Shown: positions 43,601 to 53,834 of the stretch, one piece after another
Position numbering within the stretch: position 1 is the first letter of the stretch
Layout: the number at the start of each line of letters is the position of its first letter
Source: Pseudo-nitzschia pungens
Taxonomy: Eukaryota > Bacillariophyta > Bacillariophyceae > Bacillariales > Bacillariaceae
Reading direction: 5' to 3'
DNA length: 64,000 nucleotides
Assembly: GCA_037355855.1 (NCBI GenBank)
Contig: CM074766.1
Location: 2,604,001-2,668,000, forward strand
Translations under genes and position numbers: made by a program
The notes under the pieces: generated by a model
Database searches by the model: none
The model's input: only the letters and a program-made list of their open reading frames with translations
What the model was told of the DNA's origin: nothing

Positions 43601-43990
43601 ATCGCTTTTTTCTTGGCTGCGCTAGGGTATCCCTTTACAGTACAAAAACAACGCGTCGGACCTAGCAAAACCCTGCATGTTGTTATTTGCTGCTCGCTGC
43701 TGCTGCTTGCTGTCCCCTGTATTGTCGACGCGTTGCTGCTTGCTGCTATATCGATTTTGTCTTGGCTGCGCTAGGGTATCCCTTTACAGTACATAATCCA
43801 CGCGTCGAACCTAGCAAAACCCTGTATTATCAATGCGTTGCTCGCTGTCCCCTGTATTATCAACGCGTTGCTCGCTATCCCCTGTATTATCGACGCGTTG
43901 CTGCTTGCTGCTATATCGATTTTGTCTTGGCTGCGCTAGGGTATCTCTTTCCAGTACAAAAACAACGCGTCGAACCTAGCAAAACCCTAT
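40632..43990 (+). repeat. Recurring ~70-bp cassette within the satellite
   Basis: Ten copies, starting near 40632, 40785, 40895, 41383, 42563, 43021, 43337, 43603, 43747 and 43917. Each reads TATCTTGGCTGCGCTAGGGT, then ATCCC(T/C)TTACAGTAC, a short variable part, CACGCGTCGAACCTAGCAAA and ACCC. The arms GCTAGG and CCTAGC are inverted copies about 40 bases apart. The cassette always has the same orientation and always joins the satellite at the same points. Confidence 0.88.
41700..42440. other. Non-satellite spacer inside the satellite array
   Basis: AT-rich unique DNA with promoter-like words (ACCGTACCGTACGTAATACG near 42169, TACCGGTACGAGGTAAGATTAAGG near 42262), and an AGT/TAG trinucleotide run at 42340-42365. 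GAATTTTTTGATTGGCTCATT at about 41751 is the inverse complement of a unit repeated at 53333-53405. No gene is seen. Confidence 0.5.
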
Positions 43991-44254
43991 CCCCATATCG
44001 ACGCTTCGCTGCTGTTTGCTGTTTGCTACTCACTGTTTGCCACTCGCTGTTTGATGTTGCTGCTTGCTGTCAACCTGTTTCGACTGAGCTGTGATGTGTC
44101 GTTACGTGTTATTATTGTGTTCTTTTTTGCATTTACATAAGTTTGCCATGGTTTGCCATGCATCACAAAATCGTGGAAATATTGTAAATTTGGACATTCC
44201 TGGTACAAAAGGTCTATCCTGTAGAAATATCGTGATCAAGGTACCTCCTACCTT

Positions 44255-44710
44255 GGAAAAGAGCCCGTTTGTTCGTCTGTTCATCTGTTCATACGTTCGT
44301 CTGTTCATACACTGGTATGTTGGTCTGTTGATATGATTGTATGTTCGTCTGTTCGTCTGTTCGTCTGTTAACACCAGTCTTCATACTTCATACGTTCATC
44401 TGTTCATACATTGCTACGTTCGTCTGTTTGTACGATTTTATGTTCGTCTGCTTGTCTGCTAATCTGTTCATATGTTCGTCTGTACATACTCTGGTATGTT
44501 GGTCTGTTGGTATGATTATATGTTCGTCTGTTCGCCTGCTCGTCTGCTCGTCTGTTCATATGTTTGTCTGTTCGTATGCTTATATGTTCATCTGTTCGTA
44601 TGTTTGTCTGTTTGTCTGTTTGTCTGTTTGTCTGTTTGTCTGTTCATCTGTTCATATGTTTGTCTGTTCATATGTTGGTATGTTCATCTGTTTGTATAAT
44701 TGTATGTTGA
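44255..44710. repeat. TGTTCGTCTGTTCATCTGTTCATA minisatellite
   Basis: About 450 bases of imperfect GTTCGTCTGTTCATATGTTTGTCTG repetition on an 8-base theme (TGTTCRTC). Translations are Cys/Ser/Val-rich artefacts. Confidence 0.88.
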
Positions 44711-44734
44711 TAGAGACGGAACTTTACAGGATTA

Positions 44735-45275
44735 ATGGAGACACTTGACAGGATGATGCTAGACAGGATGCTAGGAGTTGGGGTATGTAGATGCAGTACA
44801 AATCCTACTTGAGGGGCCTAGCATCCTGTTTAGTATCGCCTTCTTGGTTCTTCAGTTCTGTTCTTATCTTGGCATCCTGTATTTCTTATATCATAGGGCT
44901 GCTAAGAGTTGGGGTATGTAGATCTGGTACAAATCCTACTTGAGGGGCCTAGCATCCTTTCTAGCATCCTGTTTAGTATCGCCTTCTTGGTTCTTCAGTT
45001 CCGTTCTTATCTTAGCATCCTGTATATCTTCTAATATAGGGCTGCTAAGAGTTGGGGTATGTAGATCTGGTACAAATCCTACTTGAGGGGCCTAGCATCC
45101 TTTCTAGCATCCTGTTTAGTATCGCCTTTTTGGTTCTTCAGTTCCGTTCTTATCTTAGCATCCTGTATATCTTCTAATATAGGGCTGCTAAGAGTTGGGG
45201 TATGTAGTTCTGGTACAAATCCTACTTGAGGGGCCTAGCATCCTGTCTAGCATCCTGTTTAGGAGATCTACAGGA
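44735..45275. repeat. 143-bp tandem repeat, about four units
   Basis: The landmark GTTGGGGTATGTAG occurs at about 44777, 44908, 45051 and 45194; the last two intervals are exactly 143 bases and the first is 131. Each unit also has CAAATCCTACTTGAGGGGCC, TAGCATCCTGTTTAGTATCG and CTTCAGTTCCGTTCTTATCT. The word AGCATCCTGT and its partial complement ACAGGATGCT flank the units, giving potential stem structures. Confidence 0.9.
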
Positions 45276-45699
45276 TGCTAATTGATAAACCAACGTCCGA
45301 AAACCGGTTCGCGACCCATCGCGACCAATCGCGACCGGATCGCGACCCAATCGCGACTTGTCTAAAAAAAATTCGACCCCAATTTTTTATTTCACAACAT
45401 TTTTTCCATTATTCTCCACTTTTTTCCATTATTCTCAACCACATTTCTCCCTTTTCTCAACTCCCCCAACGTGTCGACGGAAATGTTCTGTTCTAGACCC
45501 TGACATTCAGTCCCTCTTCACATTTTCATTCCATTTTACACATTTGACACACTTGACTCAACACAACAAATAATTTTTAATCCAATTTACTTCAATCACA
45601 CAAAAGTGTTACGTCCCGCACCTTTGTGAACTTTTTTTTTCAGTGGTGTCACATCACATACCGGTACCCCAGCTAAGAATCACAAAAACACACACCACC

Positions 45700-48600
45700 A
45701 TGCCGAAAGCTTCCTCCGACCCAAGGCACTTTGCCAATGAGCCCAGAATACCCAAGACATTCCAATGTCGCAACTGCATTGCCTCCGGAAGAAGAAGAAA
45801 ATCAAAATCCTTCAAGGGATACAAACAAGAATCGAGCCACTTTCACACCTACCGATATGTCTGTAGAGGACTTTCATTTCACTTGAAGTCGAACATTGAT
45901 TGCCAAACTTATTATCATGTGAACAAACTTATGGATTTTATTTCTTCTGTGAAAGAAGAAGTCACACTCCCTTTGGTCCGACACACACCATCACAGTATG
46001 GACTGACAATGACACAGAATGGACCACAAATCCCCCCCTCCCTTGCCGAAACGAACACCGCCGCAACAACTTCTATCCATACCTCACTCAATCCTCAAGT
46101 GATCGCCAATGTACTCATCCCACCCATGGACAGACAGGCAATCGAATCGCATATGGCTGAAAATGAGGAACAAATGAATGCAATCGATTCCGATGTTGAT
46201 GCACCTGACAATTTTGATGCCAGTTCTGACACCGAAATATCTGATTCCGAAATCATGAAAAGCACCACCATTTCCATAAACGAAAGAGAGGAAACATTCC
46301 GGAATCGCACTCTGTTCCCACCCCGTCCGGAACTTATTGCTGAAATCAACCTCCTCAACATTATATCGCAGCACAAGCTACCTCTTTCCACTTATCAAAC
46401 CATTTTCAACTGGGCGAAAGACAGCAACAATCTTCCCGGTTTTGATTTCAAGGTTACACCAACAAGAAAACGTGACGCCATTTTTCAAGAAATAAAAAAA
46501 AATCTTGGTATATCTTCCGAACCAAAATTTGAGCCCAAAATTGTGAATTGGCTTCCCGACAACAAACCCACCCAAATCTACGTTCGCTCTTTTCTGGATG
46601 CTTTGTATTCCCTGCTGTCGAACCCAGATTTAAGAAAATTTGTCATTCCCCAACAGCAATACCCCCTTGTCACCAGAGCATTTCCCGGTTCGAACTGATT
46701 CTTGTCCCATCACTGAGTTGCACCATGGATCATGGTGGTCGGATTCCTGGAGATCCCTCTGCATAAAAGAAAATTCTGAAATCCTTGTTCCCATCATTTT
46801 TTACATGGATGGAATTAGCTTGGATGCGCACGGAAGACTATCACTGACTCCACTCAACATGACCCTAGGCATATTCAACATCGAAACAAGGAAAAGGCCG
46901 GAAGCATGGACAACAATCTATTTTCATCCTGACTCTGATTTGGAGAGCATTCACCATTCAAGAAAACCATCCTCGAAAGAATCAATCCAAAACCTGCACA
47001 ATGCCCTAGAAGTGGCGCTCCGATCTTTCAAAGAAGCATGCGAGTCCACCCATGAAGGCATCCAATGGGATTTTCTCCCTTATGCCGGCCAATTGTGGCA
47101 AGTCAAAATGAAATTTGCAATAGCCTATGTCATCGGTGACACAGAACTGCATGATAAATTATGTGGCAAATATGGTTCCCGGTCGGGGGGTGTACAAAAG
47201 CTTTGCCGACACTGTAACTGTTCCACCAAGGACATAAATATTCCATCAGCACAACAAACAGCCTCTCTTTGGGTCCCATCAGATTTTCATACATTTCCAG
47301 ACTCAGATGCCACCACCACCAAGGAATATTTCAACAATATTTCTCACCACCAAATCAGAAATGCATTCCACAGTCTTAACTTTGGTACCAATGTAAACAA
47401 CATCCACCTAGCCATGCCCGGTGAATGCCTCCACATGCACCAGCTCGGGTGTGCCAAACGAGAGGTAGAATCCCTGGAGCAACTGATGAAGGGTTCAATA
47501 CCATGCCCGTATGCTGATCACCTAAAGACCGGTGTTTCCACAGTAAATACAATTGGGCATGTCTCTCAAAAATATGGAGCCCTACTCTCAAGGCAGTCGG
47601 ATCGTGACTTCCCCAGAACTAAATTCAGCTCCAATCTTCTATCTGTCACTAAAAAAGAGGGCCACGATTACAGTGGTATGCTGATTTCGATTCTTCTAAC
47701 ATTGGTTTCTGAATCCGGCAATGCAATTTTGAGGGACAACTCATTTGTGAAGAAGCACATTGATGTCATCGAACAAATCATCTCTATGGAAGAATTTCTC
47801 AAACACGGCCGTCCAACCACAAAGTGCATCAAAAATCTTCCCAAAACCATCATTCATTTCCTCAACTCTATCAATGGCACCTGCCTTCGGAAGGGTATGG
47901 GAACAAAACTGATCAAAAATCACCTCTACTTTCACATTCCGAAGTACATCAGTCTGTGGGGTCCAACATTAGGTTTCGATTCTGCATATAGTGAAAGTCA
48001 CCACAAGACAGAAATAAAAGCACCGTCCAAAAATACTCAACAAAATGCCGCAACCTTAGTCCATCAGACAACCCGTCGGAAAGAAGAAGCATCTCTCCTT
48101 CGACTCGCAACCTCTCATTACAAGTTGAAGAAAGTGGGTGGTGATCCGAAAGTCATATCCCGCAGGCCATCCCAGTATGGTGCCCGTTTCACCATTTTTC
48201 AGGATGGAACCAAAAGTTCGATGCGATGGATCAGACAACGGAACTACAACAAACCATTTCATTCATCAATTGTACTAGATTTTGTTTGTGACTCCGTCCT
48301 TCCTTTGCTGAATGACACATCCAGCATATTTGGGTTCACCGAACACAACAGATGGGATTCTGTGAATCGTGTCAACTACCTGTTCCGATGTCACCCCTCA
48401 TACAGGTCTGATTCAGGCCAAGTTAACAGTGTATGGTTTGACTGGGCAATGTTTGCAGTTGATGACAACACTGAAATCCCCTGTCAAATGCTGTGTTTTC
48501 TGCATGTGAAAGATTTGAAACAACCCACATCGGCTGTGAATGGATACAATGTTGATTCAGATGGCATCTACGCGGTTGTCAGAAAGTTTAAAGAGGATCC

Positions 48601-48883
48601 GAGGTCTACATCATCTCACTTTGTAAAAAGTGGCTATCTCGACAATACTTTATATTTATTTAACACTGACACTATTCTTTCCGAACTGGCAGTTGTTCCT
48701 GAACTGGACGAGAATGCGGAACCAGTAAACAATGGTCTGTGGTTGGTTGTTCACAATCGATTGCAATGGCTCGAATTCTTTGAAAAGAGGAATAATTCTA
48801 TGACATATACTACCTACGAGAGCCTCTACTCCGCTTGTCCTGTACAACGAGAGGAATCAGACAACACCGGCATTGCGGAATGA
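45700..48883 (+). pseudogene. Plavaka/KDZ-like DDE transposase, copy 1, one frameshift
   Basis: Close relative of the intact 1,048-aa protein at 56624-59770 (same domains in the same order). The first part (ATG at 45700 in CACCATGCCG, to a stop at 46698) carries a Cys/His zinc-finger-like region (FQCRNC... YVCRGLSFHL... CQTYYH) and FDFKVTPTRKRDAIFQEIKK. The second part continues one frame over from about 46637 with ENLSFPNSNTPLSP, LHHGSWWSDSW and the catalytic segment FYMDGISLDAHGRLSLTPLN, then GDTELHDKLCGKYGS, CRHCNC, and SESHHKTEIKAPSKNTQQN. The break lies within 46628-46640, where one base appears missing or added compared with the homologue. Everything else is open, so the loss is recent or is an assembly/reading error. 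Confidence 0.8.
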
Positions 48884-48944
48884 ACCCTTCCACAATACTA
48901 GGCACGTAACTAAATAATAAAAAATCTTTGTATCATTTGCTCAG

Positions 48945-49575
48945 TTGCGAATTGATCCATCGCATATTCCGATCCGTATCAAAATCGATCGATCCGTCGC
49001 TCCTTTTCGGAACAACCGAAAATCGATCCGTCGCTCCTTTCTGGAACAACCGAAAATCAATCGATCCGTTGCTCCATTTCATAACATCCAAAAATCAATC
49101 GATCCGTCGCTCCATTTCATAACATCCGAAAATCGATCCGTCGTAACCGAAACTCAATCGATCCGTCGCTCCTTTCTGGAACATCCGAAAATCAATCGAT
49201 CAATCCGTCGCTCCTTTCTGGAACAACCGAAAATCAACCGATCAATCCGTCGCTCCTTTCTGGAATATCCGAAAATCAATTGATCCGTCGCTCCTTTCTG
49301 TAACAACCGAAAATCAATCGATCCGTCGAGCGACAAAACTCAATCGATCCGTTGATCGATCCGTCACTCCTTTTCGGAACAACCCAAAATCAATCGATCG
49401 AGCCGTCGCTCCTTTCTGGAACAACCGAAAATCAATCAAAAATCAATGGATCGATCTTAAGAATCGAAAATCAATCGATCGATCGATCCGTCGCTCCTTT
49501 CAAGAACATCAATCGATCCGTCGCTTCTTTCTCGAACAAACCAAAATCGATCAATCCTTCGATCTTCTATTTGAA
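48945..49575. repeat. GATCCGTCGCTCCTTTCTGGAAC minisatellite
   Basis: Units of about 34-42 bases of the form ATCGATCCGTCGCTCCTTTC then TGGAACAACCGAAAATCA. The core GATCCGTCGCTCCT...AACAACCGAAAATC is shared with the separate array at 51760-52400 on the other side of the 719-aa gene. Confidence 0.9.
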
Positions 49576-51735
49576 TCAGTCGTTCCGCCAAAACTCTGAA
49601 ACCTCCTCTTCCTCCGTGTCTGATTCTGATGGTAGTGAAGCCGAACCGTAGTCAATTAAATTTGGATGAACATAAGAAACTTCTGAACCCGAATCTGAAT
49701 TATCCATGTCCGGATCCGAATCCGAATTAGAGGATTCAGATTCATCATCCTCACCTGCATTATCATCATCATCATTCTCAGCATCTGCATCCTCGTCATC
49801 ATCTGAAGGAGGAGCGTTGCCTCCAGCATTAGCATTGGCTGCAGCGATTGCAGCATTTGCTTGGTCCAAAGCATCCTGTGCATTGGCTGTCTCTTCCTGA
49901 GCTGCCAAGACCGCAGCTTGAGTTAATATTGCCTCGTCCCGTGCCTCATTCCTCTCTTCCTGAGTGGCATTTGGATTTGCGTCCACTGCCATCCAACGCT
50001 CAAACGCTGCTTGCCACTCTGCTTGTCTCTGAGCCTCCACTGCGGCTGCCTGTTCATGATTCACTTCTGCGGCTCGTCTCCGTCTTCTTTCTCTACCCCA
50101 GTCCAACAAGCAGAACACAAATGTTTCGGGACCGCGACCCCCCCTTCCCATGCCATATTTGGTGTAAGAATCGGTGTGCTTAGTTGCAAAACCGATCTTG
50201 TTCTCTATACTGTAAACAGTCTCGCCATCCTGTTTACCAAATGAGTCATAATGAATGCCGACTGGATGCTGGACAAGGGTCGTCGAATTGAGGGAAGAAA
50301 ACTGATACAAAATGTCACCGATCTCCTGCCTTCTTGCCATTGCTATAACTTTCCTGTGGTTTCTCAACTCCCGATCCACTGCAAGTGGCACCACATTCAG
50401 ACCATTGACCATGTTGCTTAATTGTCTCAGCAGCAAGGCACTCACTATCTTCGCCTCTGTGAATGGTTGAAAGAATTTATAATCAGAAAACATATCCTCT
50501 GTGATAGGCCCAATCTGCCCCCCAAACTGGGGGTTGCAATACGCAAAGTGAACAGCCTTCCCTTGCCTGTTTATGTAAAAAACATGAATTGTGTGCCGGT
50601 CTGGAACAACAAATGCCCCCCGTCCGGACCTTGGTGTCACAATTGGGTTGTCGAGCATCTGGAAGAGTGCTCTAGTTGGTCCTCTGTAGACACCACTGCT
50701 GCCACCACTTCTCATCTGTTCTATGTTGTTATTTGCAGTCATGGACTCAACTTTCTTAAACAACGAGTGAACGTCATTCTGGGTCATCTGGAGTCGATCG
50801 CTTCCGTGATAGAATCTTGCTAACAACAGGTTGCACTTCTGCTTCCCTTCTTGTTCATTTTTGGGACCGAATGATCCAACAATAAGTGTCACATGGCATT
50901 TCTTCAACCTGTCACGAGACGAGAACACTCTTGATTGTTTGATTCTTTCCATAGTGTACTCGGGCGTTTCCTTTATCTTGTTCTTGCACATCGTTCCGTG
51001 AATTATGATCAGTTGCACGATGTAAGTTCTTGTTCTGCTGGGATCCACTATATCAGAGCACTCAATTTTCTTAACTTCTGTTTTAACCGTGTCCGTGAGC
51101 TTCTTTGCTGTTATTCCTGATTCTGCTATCCGACGTGCAAGCTCATATCCCACCACAGAGTGTTTCACTCCTGGCAGTTCAGGTTCCTTGCCCAATCCAT
51201 GGCAGTCAACAATGTTTTCTGAATTGAAAGGAGTGTCAATCAGCAAGTCATACTCTGGTAGGACAAGGTACCCATCATACTTTAATCTAACTGCGCGACT
51301 CGCAACATCAATGAAGTGCCGATGGGACCTCACCACTTGCTCCTTTTGGGCATAGTAGATACATCCATGACAAGTGGATACTACCCCGATATTGTTTTGT
51401 AGCGATTGTTTCATCTGCTGTAGCACCGAGGGCAGTGTAGTCTTCTCCTTGTCCATTCGGTTGAACAGTAGTTGCAGACATCTTCTGCAAGTAAAATTGC
51501 CACAGGACGTGCATGTTATGCCGTCGTCCGTCATCAGACAGCTTGTGGTTCCTTTTGCAGTTCGTTTTCCTTTCTGTTTCAGTGTTGTGACCGAACCCAG
51601 AACACAGTGGCTCGGTTTGCACAAGGTGCTCTTGCTCAAGATTTTCTGTTGGATCCTTCTCTTGCATCTACCACCCCTTATTTCTGCGTTGGTCGCCTCC
51701 ATGTCACCAATCGTTCGCCTGCTGGAACGTGTCAT
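49576..51735 (-). CDS. Unrecognised 719-aa protein with Cys-rich N-terminus and acidic tail
   Basis: Not recognised. The ATG at 51735 gives MTRSSRRTIGDMEATNAEIR; the frame is open for another 119 codons upstream, but those translate the 51-base minisatellite from a TTG and I leave them out. Residues about 20-60 are very basic. A zinc-binding-like cluster follows, with CTSCGNFTCRRC and later CHGC. The middle 400 residues look like a globular domain (DGYLVLPEYDLLIDTP, YIVQLIIIHGTMC, VTLIVGSFGPKNE, HVFYINRQGKAVHFAYCNPQ). Residues about 560-660 are an Ala/Glu/Arg coiled-coil-like stretch, and the end is strongly acidic (Asp/Glu/Ser). Its position between two related minisatellites and two transposase copies suggests an accessory gene of a mobile element. 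It is intact. Confidence 0.65.
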   Translation of the reverse strand: MTRSSRRTIGDMEATNAEIRGGRCKRRIQQKILSKSTLCKPSHCVLGSVTTLKQKGKRTAKGTTSCLMTDDGITCTSCGNFTCRRCLQLLFNRMDKEKTTLPSVLQQMKQSLQNNIGVVSTCHGCIYYAQKEQVVRSHRHFIDVASRAVRLKYDGYLVLPEYDLLIDTPFNSENIVDCHGLGKEPELPGVKHSVVGYELARRIAESGITAKKLTDTVKTEVKKIECSDIVDPSRTRTYIVQLIIIHGTMCKNKIKETPEYTMERIKQSRVFSSRDRLKKCHVTLIVGSFGPKNEQEGKQKCNLLLARFYHGSDRLQMTQNDVHSLFKKVESMTANNNIEQMRSGGSSGVYRGPTRALFQMLDNPIVTPRSGRGAFVVPDRHTIHVFYINRQGKAVHFAYCNPQFGGQIGPITEDMFSDYKFFQPFTEAKIVSALLLRQLSNMVNGLNVVPLAVDRELRNHRKVIAMARRQEIGDILYQFSSLNSTTLVQHPVGIHYDSFGKQDGETVYSIENKIGFATKHTDSYTKYGMGRGGRGPETFVFCLLDWGRERRRRRAAEVNHEQAAAVEAQRQAEWQAAFERWMAVDANPNATQEERNEARDEAILTQAAVLAAQEETANAQDALDQANAAIAAANANAGGNAPPSDDDEDADAENDDDDNAGEDDESESSNSDSDPDMDNSDSGSEVSYVHPNLIDYGSASLPSESDTEEEEVSEFWRND

Positions 51736-51759
51736 TGTGGTGATCCTTTCTGCCGATTT

Positions 51760-52400
51760 CGTTCGATCCGTCGCTCCTGTACTCAACAACCGAAAATCGT
51801 AGGGGTATTTCGTTGTCGCTCCTGTACTCGACAACCGAAAATCGTACAGGTATTTCGTTCGATCCGTCGCTCCTGTATGGTATTTCGTTCGATCCGTCAC
51901 TCCTGTACTCGACAACCAAAAATTGTACAGGTATTTCGTTCGATCCGTCGCTCCTGTACTCGACAACCGAAAATCGTATTTCGTTCGATCCGTCGCTCCT
52001 GTATGGTATTTCGTTCGTTCCGTCGCTCCTGTACTCAACAACCGAAAATCGTACGGGTATTTCGTTGCATCCGTCGCTCCTGTACTCAACAACCGAAAAT
52101 CGTAGGGGGTATTACGTTCGATCCGTCGCTCCTGTACTCAACAACCGAAAATCGTAGGGGTATTTCGTTGCATCCGTCGCTCCTGTACTCAACAACCGAA
52201 AATCGTAGGCGTCGCTCCTGTACTCAACAACCGAAAATCGTAGGGGTATTTCGTTCGTTCCGTCGCTCCTGTACTCAACAACCGAAAATCGTAGGGGGTA
52301 TTACGTTCGATCCGTCGCTCCTGTACTCAACAACCGAAAATCGTAGGCATCGCTCCTGTAGGCGTCGCTCCTGTAATCAACAACCGATCCGTCGCCTGCA
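51760..52400. repeat. 51-bp minisatellite GATCCGTCGCTCCTGTACTC
   Basis: About a dozen units of TTCGATCCGTCGCTCCTGTA then CTCAACAACCGAAAATCGTA and a GGGGTATTTCG spacer; full units are 51 bases, 17 codons, which is why the upstream side of the 719-aa gene stays open in frame. It abuts the start of that gene. Confidence 0.9.
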
Positions 52401-52504
52401 ACAAGAGAGAATGAAAAAATTTTGGTGTTAGTTATGATTCTAGAGGAAACAGACAGCAGTACTTGATAAAAGAAAAAAGAAGAAAGTATTTGTATTAAAC
52501 TATG

Positions 52505-52830
52505 TCCCGTCGTTCCTCTGTGAAGCGATCGCACCGTGCGTCGTCGTCGTCCCTCTCAGCACCAATCGATCGATCGTACCCGGCGTCGTTCCTGTCCGAA
52601 GTGATCGTACCCGCCGTCGTCCCTGTCCGAAGCGATCGTACCTTCCTCTTTATCGTCGCCGTCGCTCCCCTATGGAAAGACGAAAGTAAAAACAAGAACA
52701 AACATCCTGTTAGAAGCGATCGTAGCAATCGTACCCCCGTCGTCACTCTCTGGAGCGATCGTACCTTCGTCGCGTCGTCCCTGTCTGGAGCGATCGTACC
52801 TTCGACGTCGTCGTCTTCCCTCTGCGCACC
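52505..52830. repeat. GAGCGATCGTACC minisatellite
   Basis: Imperfect units around CTGTCCGAAGCGATCGTACC and GTCGTCGTCCCTCTC, the third GATC/CGTCGTCCCT-type array in this block. It resembles a diverged version of its two neighbours. Confidence 0.75.
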
Positions 52831-52924
52831 GATCGGTCGTGAGTTTCGTCTTCGTTTTATCTGTACCTCGTATATCTGGGTAAGCCAGGTAGTTCCAGGA
52901 CTTCAACACACCCGACCTCTGTGA

Positions 52925-53660
52925 TATGAATCAGACAACAGAGCAGAAAGCAAGAGCGGCCGTTCTCAAGCTCCCCACAGCGTGTGTCTTTTTCAAAAGA
53001 GATGGTCCCGGTGCCTGATGGCTAGGTTAAACTGGACCGGCCAGAATATTCCGATGCAAGAATTGAAACGAAAATGAAAATGAAAATTATGACACATCCC
53101 ATGAGGGAGATGTGGGGTGGAAAATTCACCGAAGAAAATGACGTAAGAAAAAAAGACAGAAATGTATGTACGATGCGGTACGAAGTATACATGCTGTACT
53201 AAATATGCTGAAAAAAAAATGACACGGTAAATTACGGTACGCTGTACATTGTACGTATGTTACTAGTACATAATTTTTGGCGCGAAGTAGCATCATACAC
53301 ATCATACTATATTGTACTAAGGTCTTCCCCACAATGAGCCAATCAAAAAATTCCTTACGAATGAGCCAATCAAAAAATTCCTTACGAATGAACCAATCAA
53401 AAATTTAGAAAATAATTTTAAGTGCAAGGAGTAGTGTCGTTTGAATTTGAATTGGAAGGAGTAGCTTCGTTTACGGTTTAAAACTGATGTCAAAGTTGAA
53501 AGGCCGGGCCGTTTCACAATGGGTTTTTTTTTGGAAATTGTTCGTTTCGAGCAAAGGCCCACGGTGGGGGGGAAACGACCCACGGTGGGGGAAATGGAAG
53601 TGCATCATCGTGACAACAAGTTACATCAATTCCGTGAACAGTTGGGGATGAGCTCAACCA
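52925..53660. other. Intergenic region with a 27-bp triplicated unit
   Basis: GAGCCAATCAAAAAATTCCT, followed by TACGAAT, is repeated three times at about 53333-53405, the last copy with AACCAATC. Its inverse complement appears once at 41751. CCCACGGTGGGGG occurs twice (53560 and 53580). A GTAAATTACGGTACGCTGTA promoter-like tract lies at about 53227. No gene is supported. Confidence 0.5.
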
Positions 53661-53834
53661 GTTGAACCATTGCCGGAAAGGTTTTAAGATGAATCATCAC
53701 AATTCAATCGGCTTGGAGACTGTCGAATGTATTTTTCGCACATTCTTAGATGCATCGTTCCCTTCCACAACAATCGAATCGGTCTCTATCTTTAACAATC
53801 AATCCAACAATCAGGGAATATCTGCAGATACATC

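Larger units (their letters stand above)
40440..44080. repeat. Satellite array built on TATTATCGACGCGTTGCTGC units
   Basis: Dozens of imperfect copies of a roughly 35-base unit reading TGTATTATCGACGCGTTGCT then GCTTGCTGTCCCCCC, with GCT/CTG and C-run length variation. Smaller outposts lie at 39590-39690. The array is interrupted about ten times by a longer cassette (listed separately) and by a unique spacer at about 41700-42440. Long open frames appear in several frames because the unit lacks stops, with Ala/Cys/Leu/Pro-rich translations; I do not regard these as genes. Confidence 0.93.

Noticed and set aside
40904..43774. Several Ala/Cys/Leu/Pro-rich open frames of 100-377 codons
   Set aside because: They are translations of the satellite unit, which lacks stops in several frames; no unique sequence or start context supports a gene.
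44255..45275. CRISPR-like regular repeats
   Set aside because: Units are directly adjacent or form long tandem repeats without unique spacers, and the DNA is eukaryotic nuclear.
51736..52092. 119-codon N-terminal extension of the 719-aa protein
   Set aside because: It starts at TTG and consists only of the 51-base minisatellite; kept as a finding, not in the gene model.
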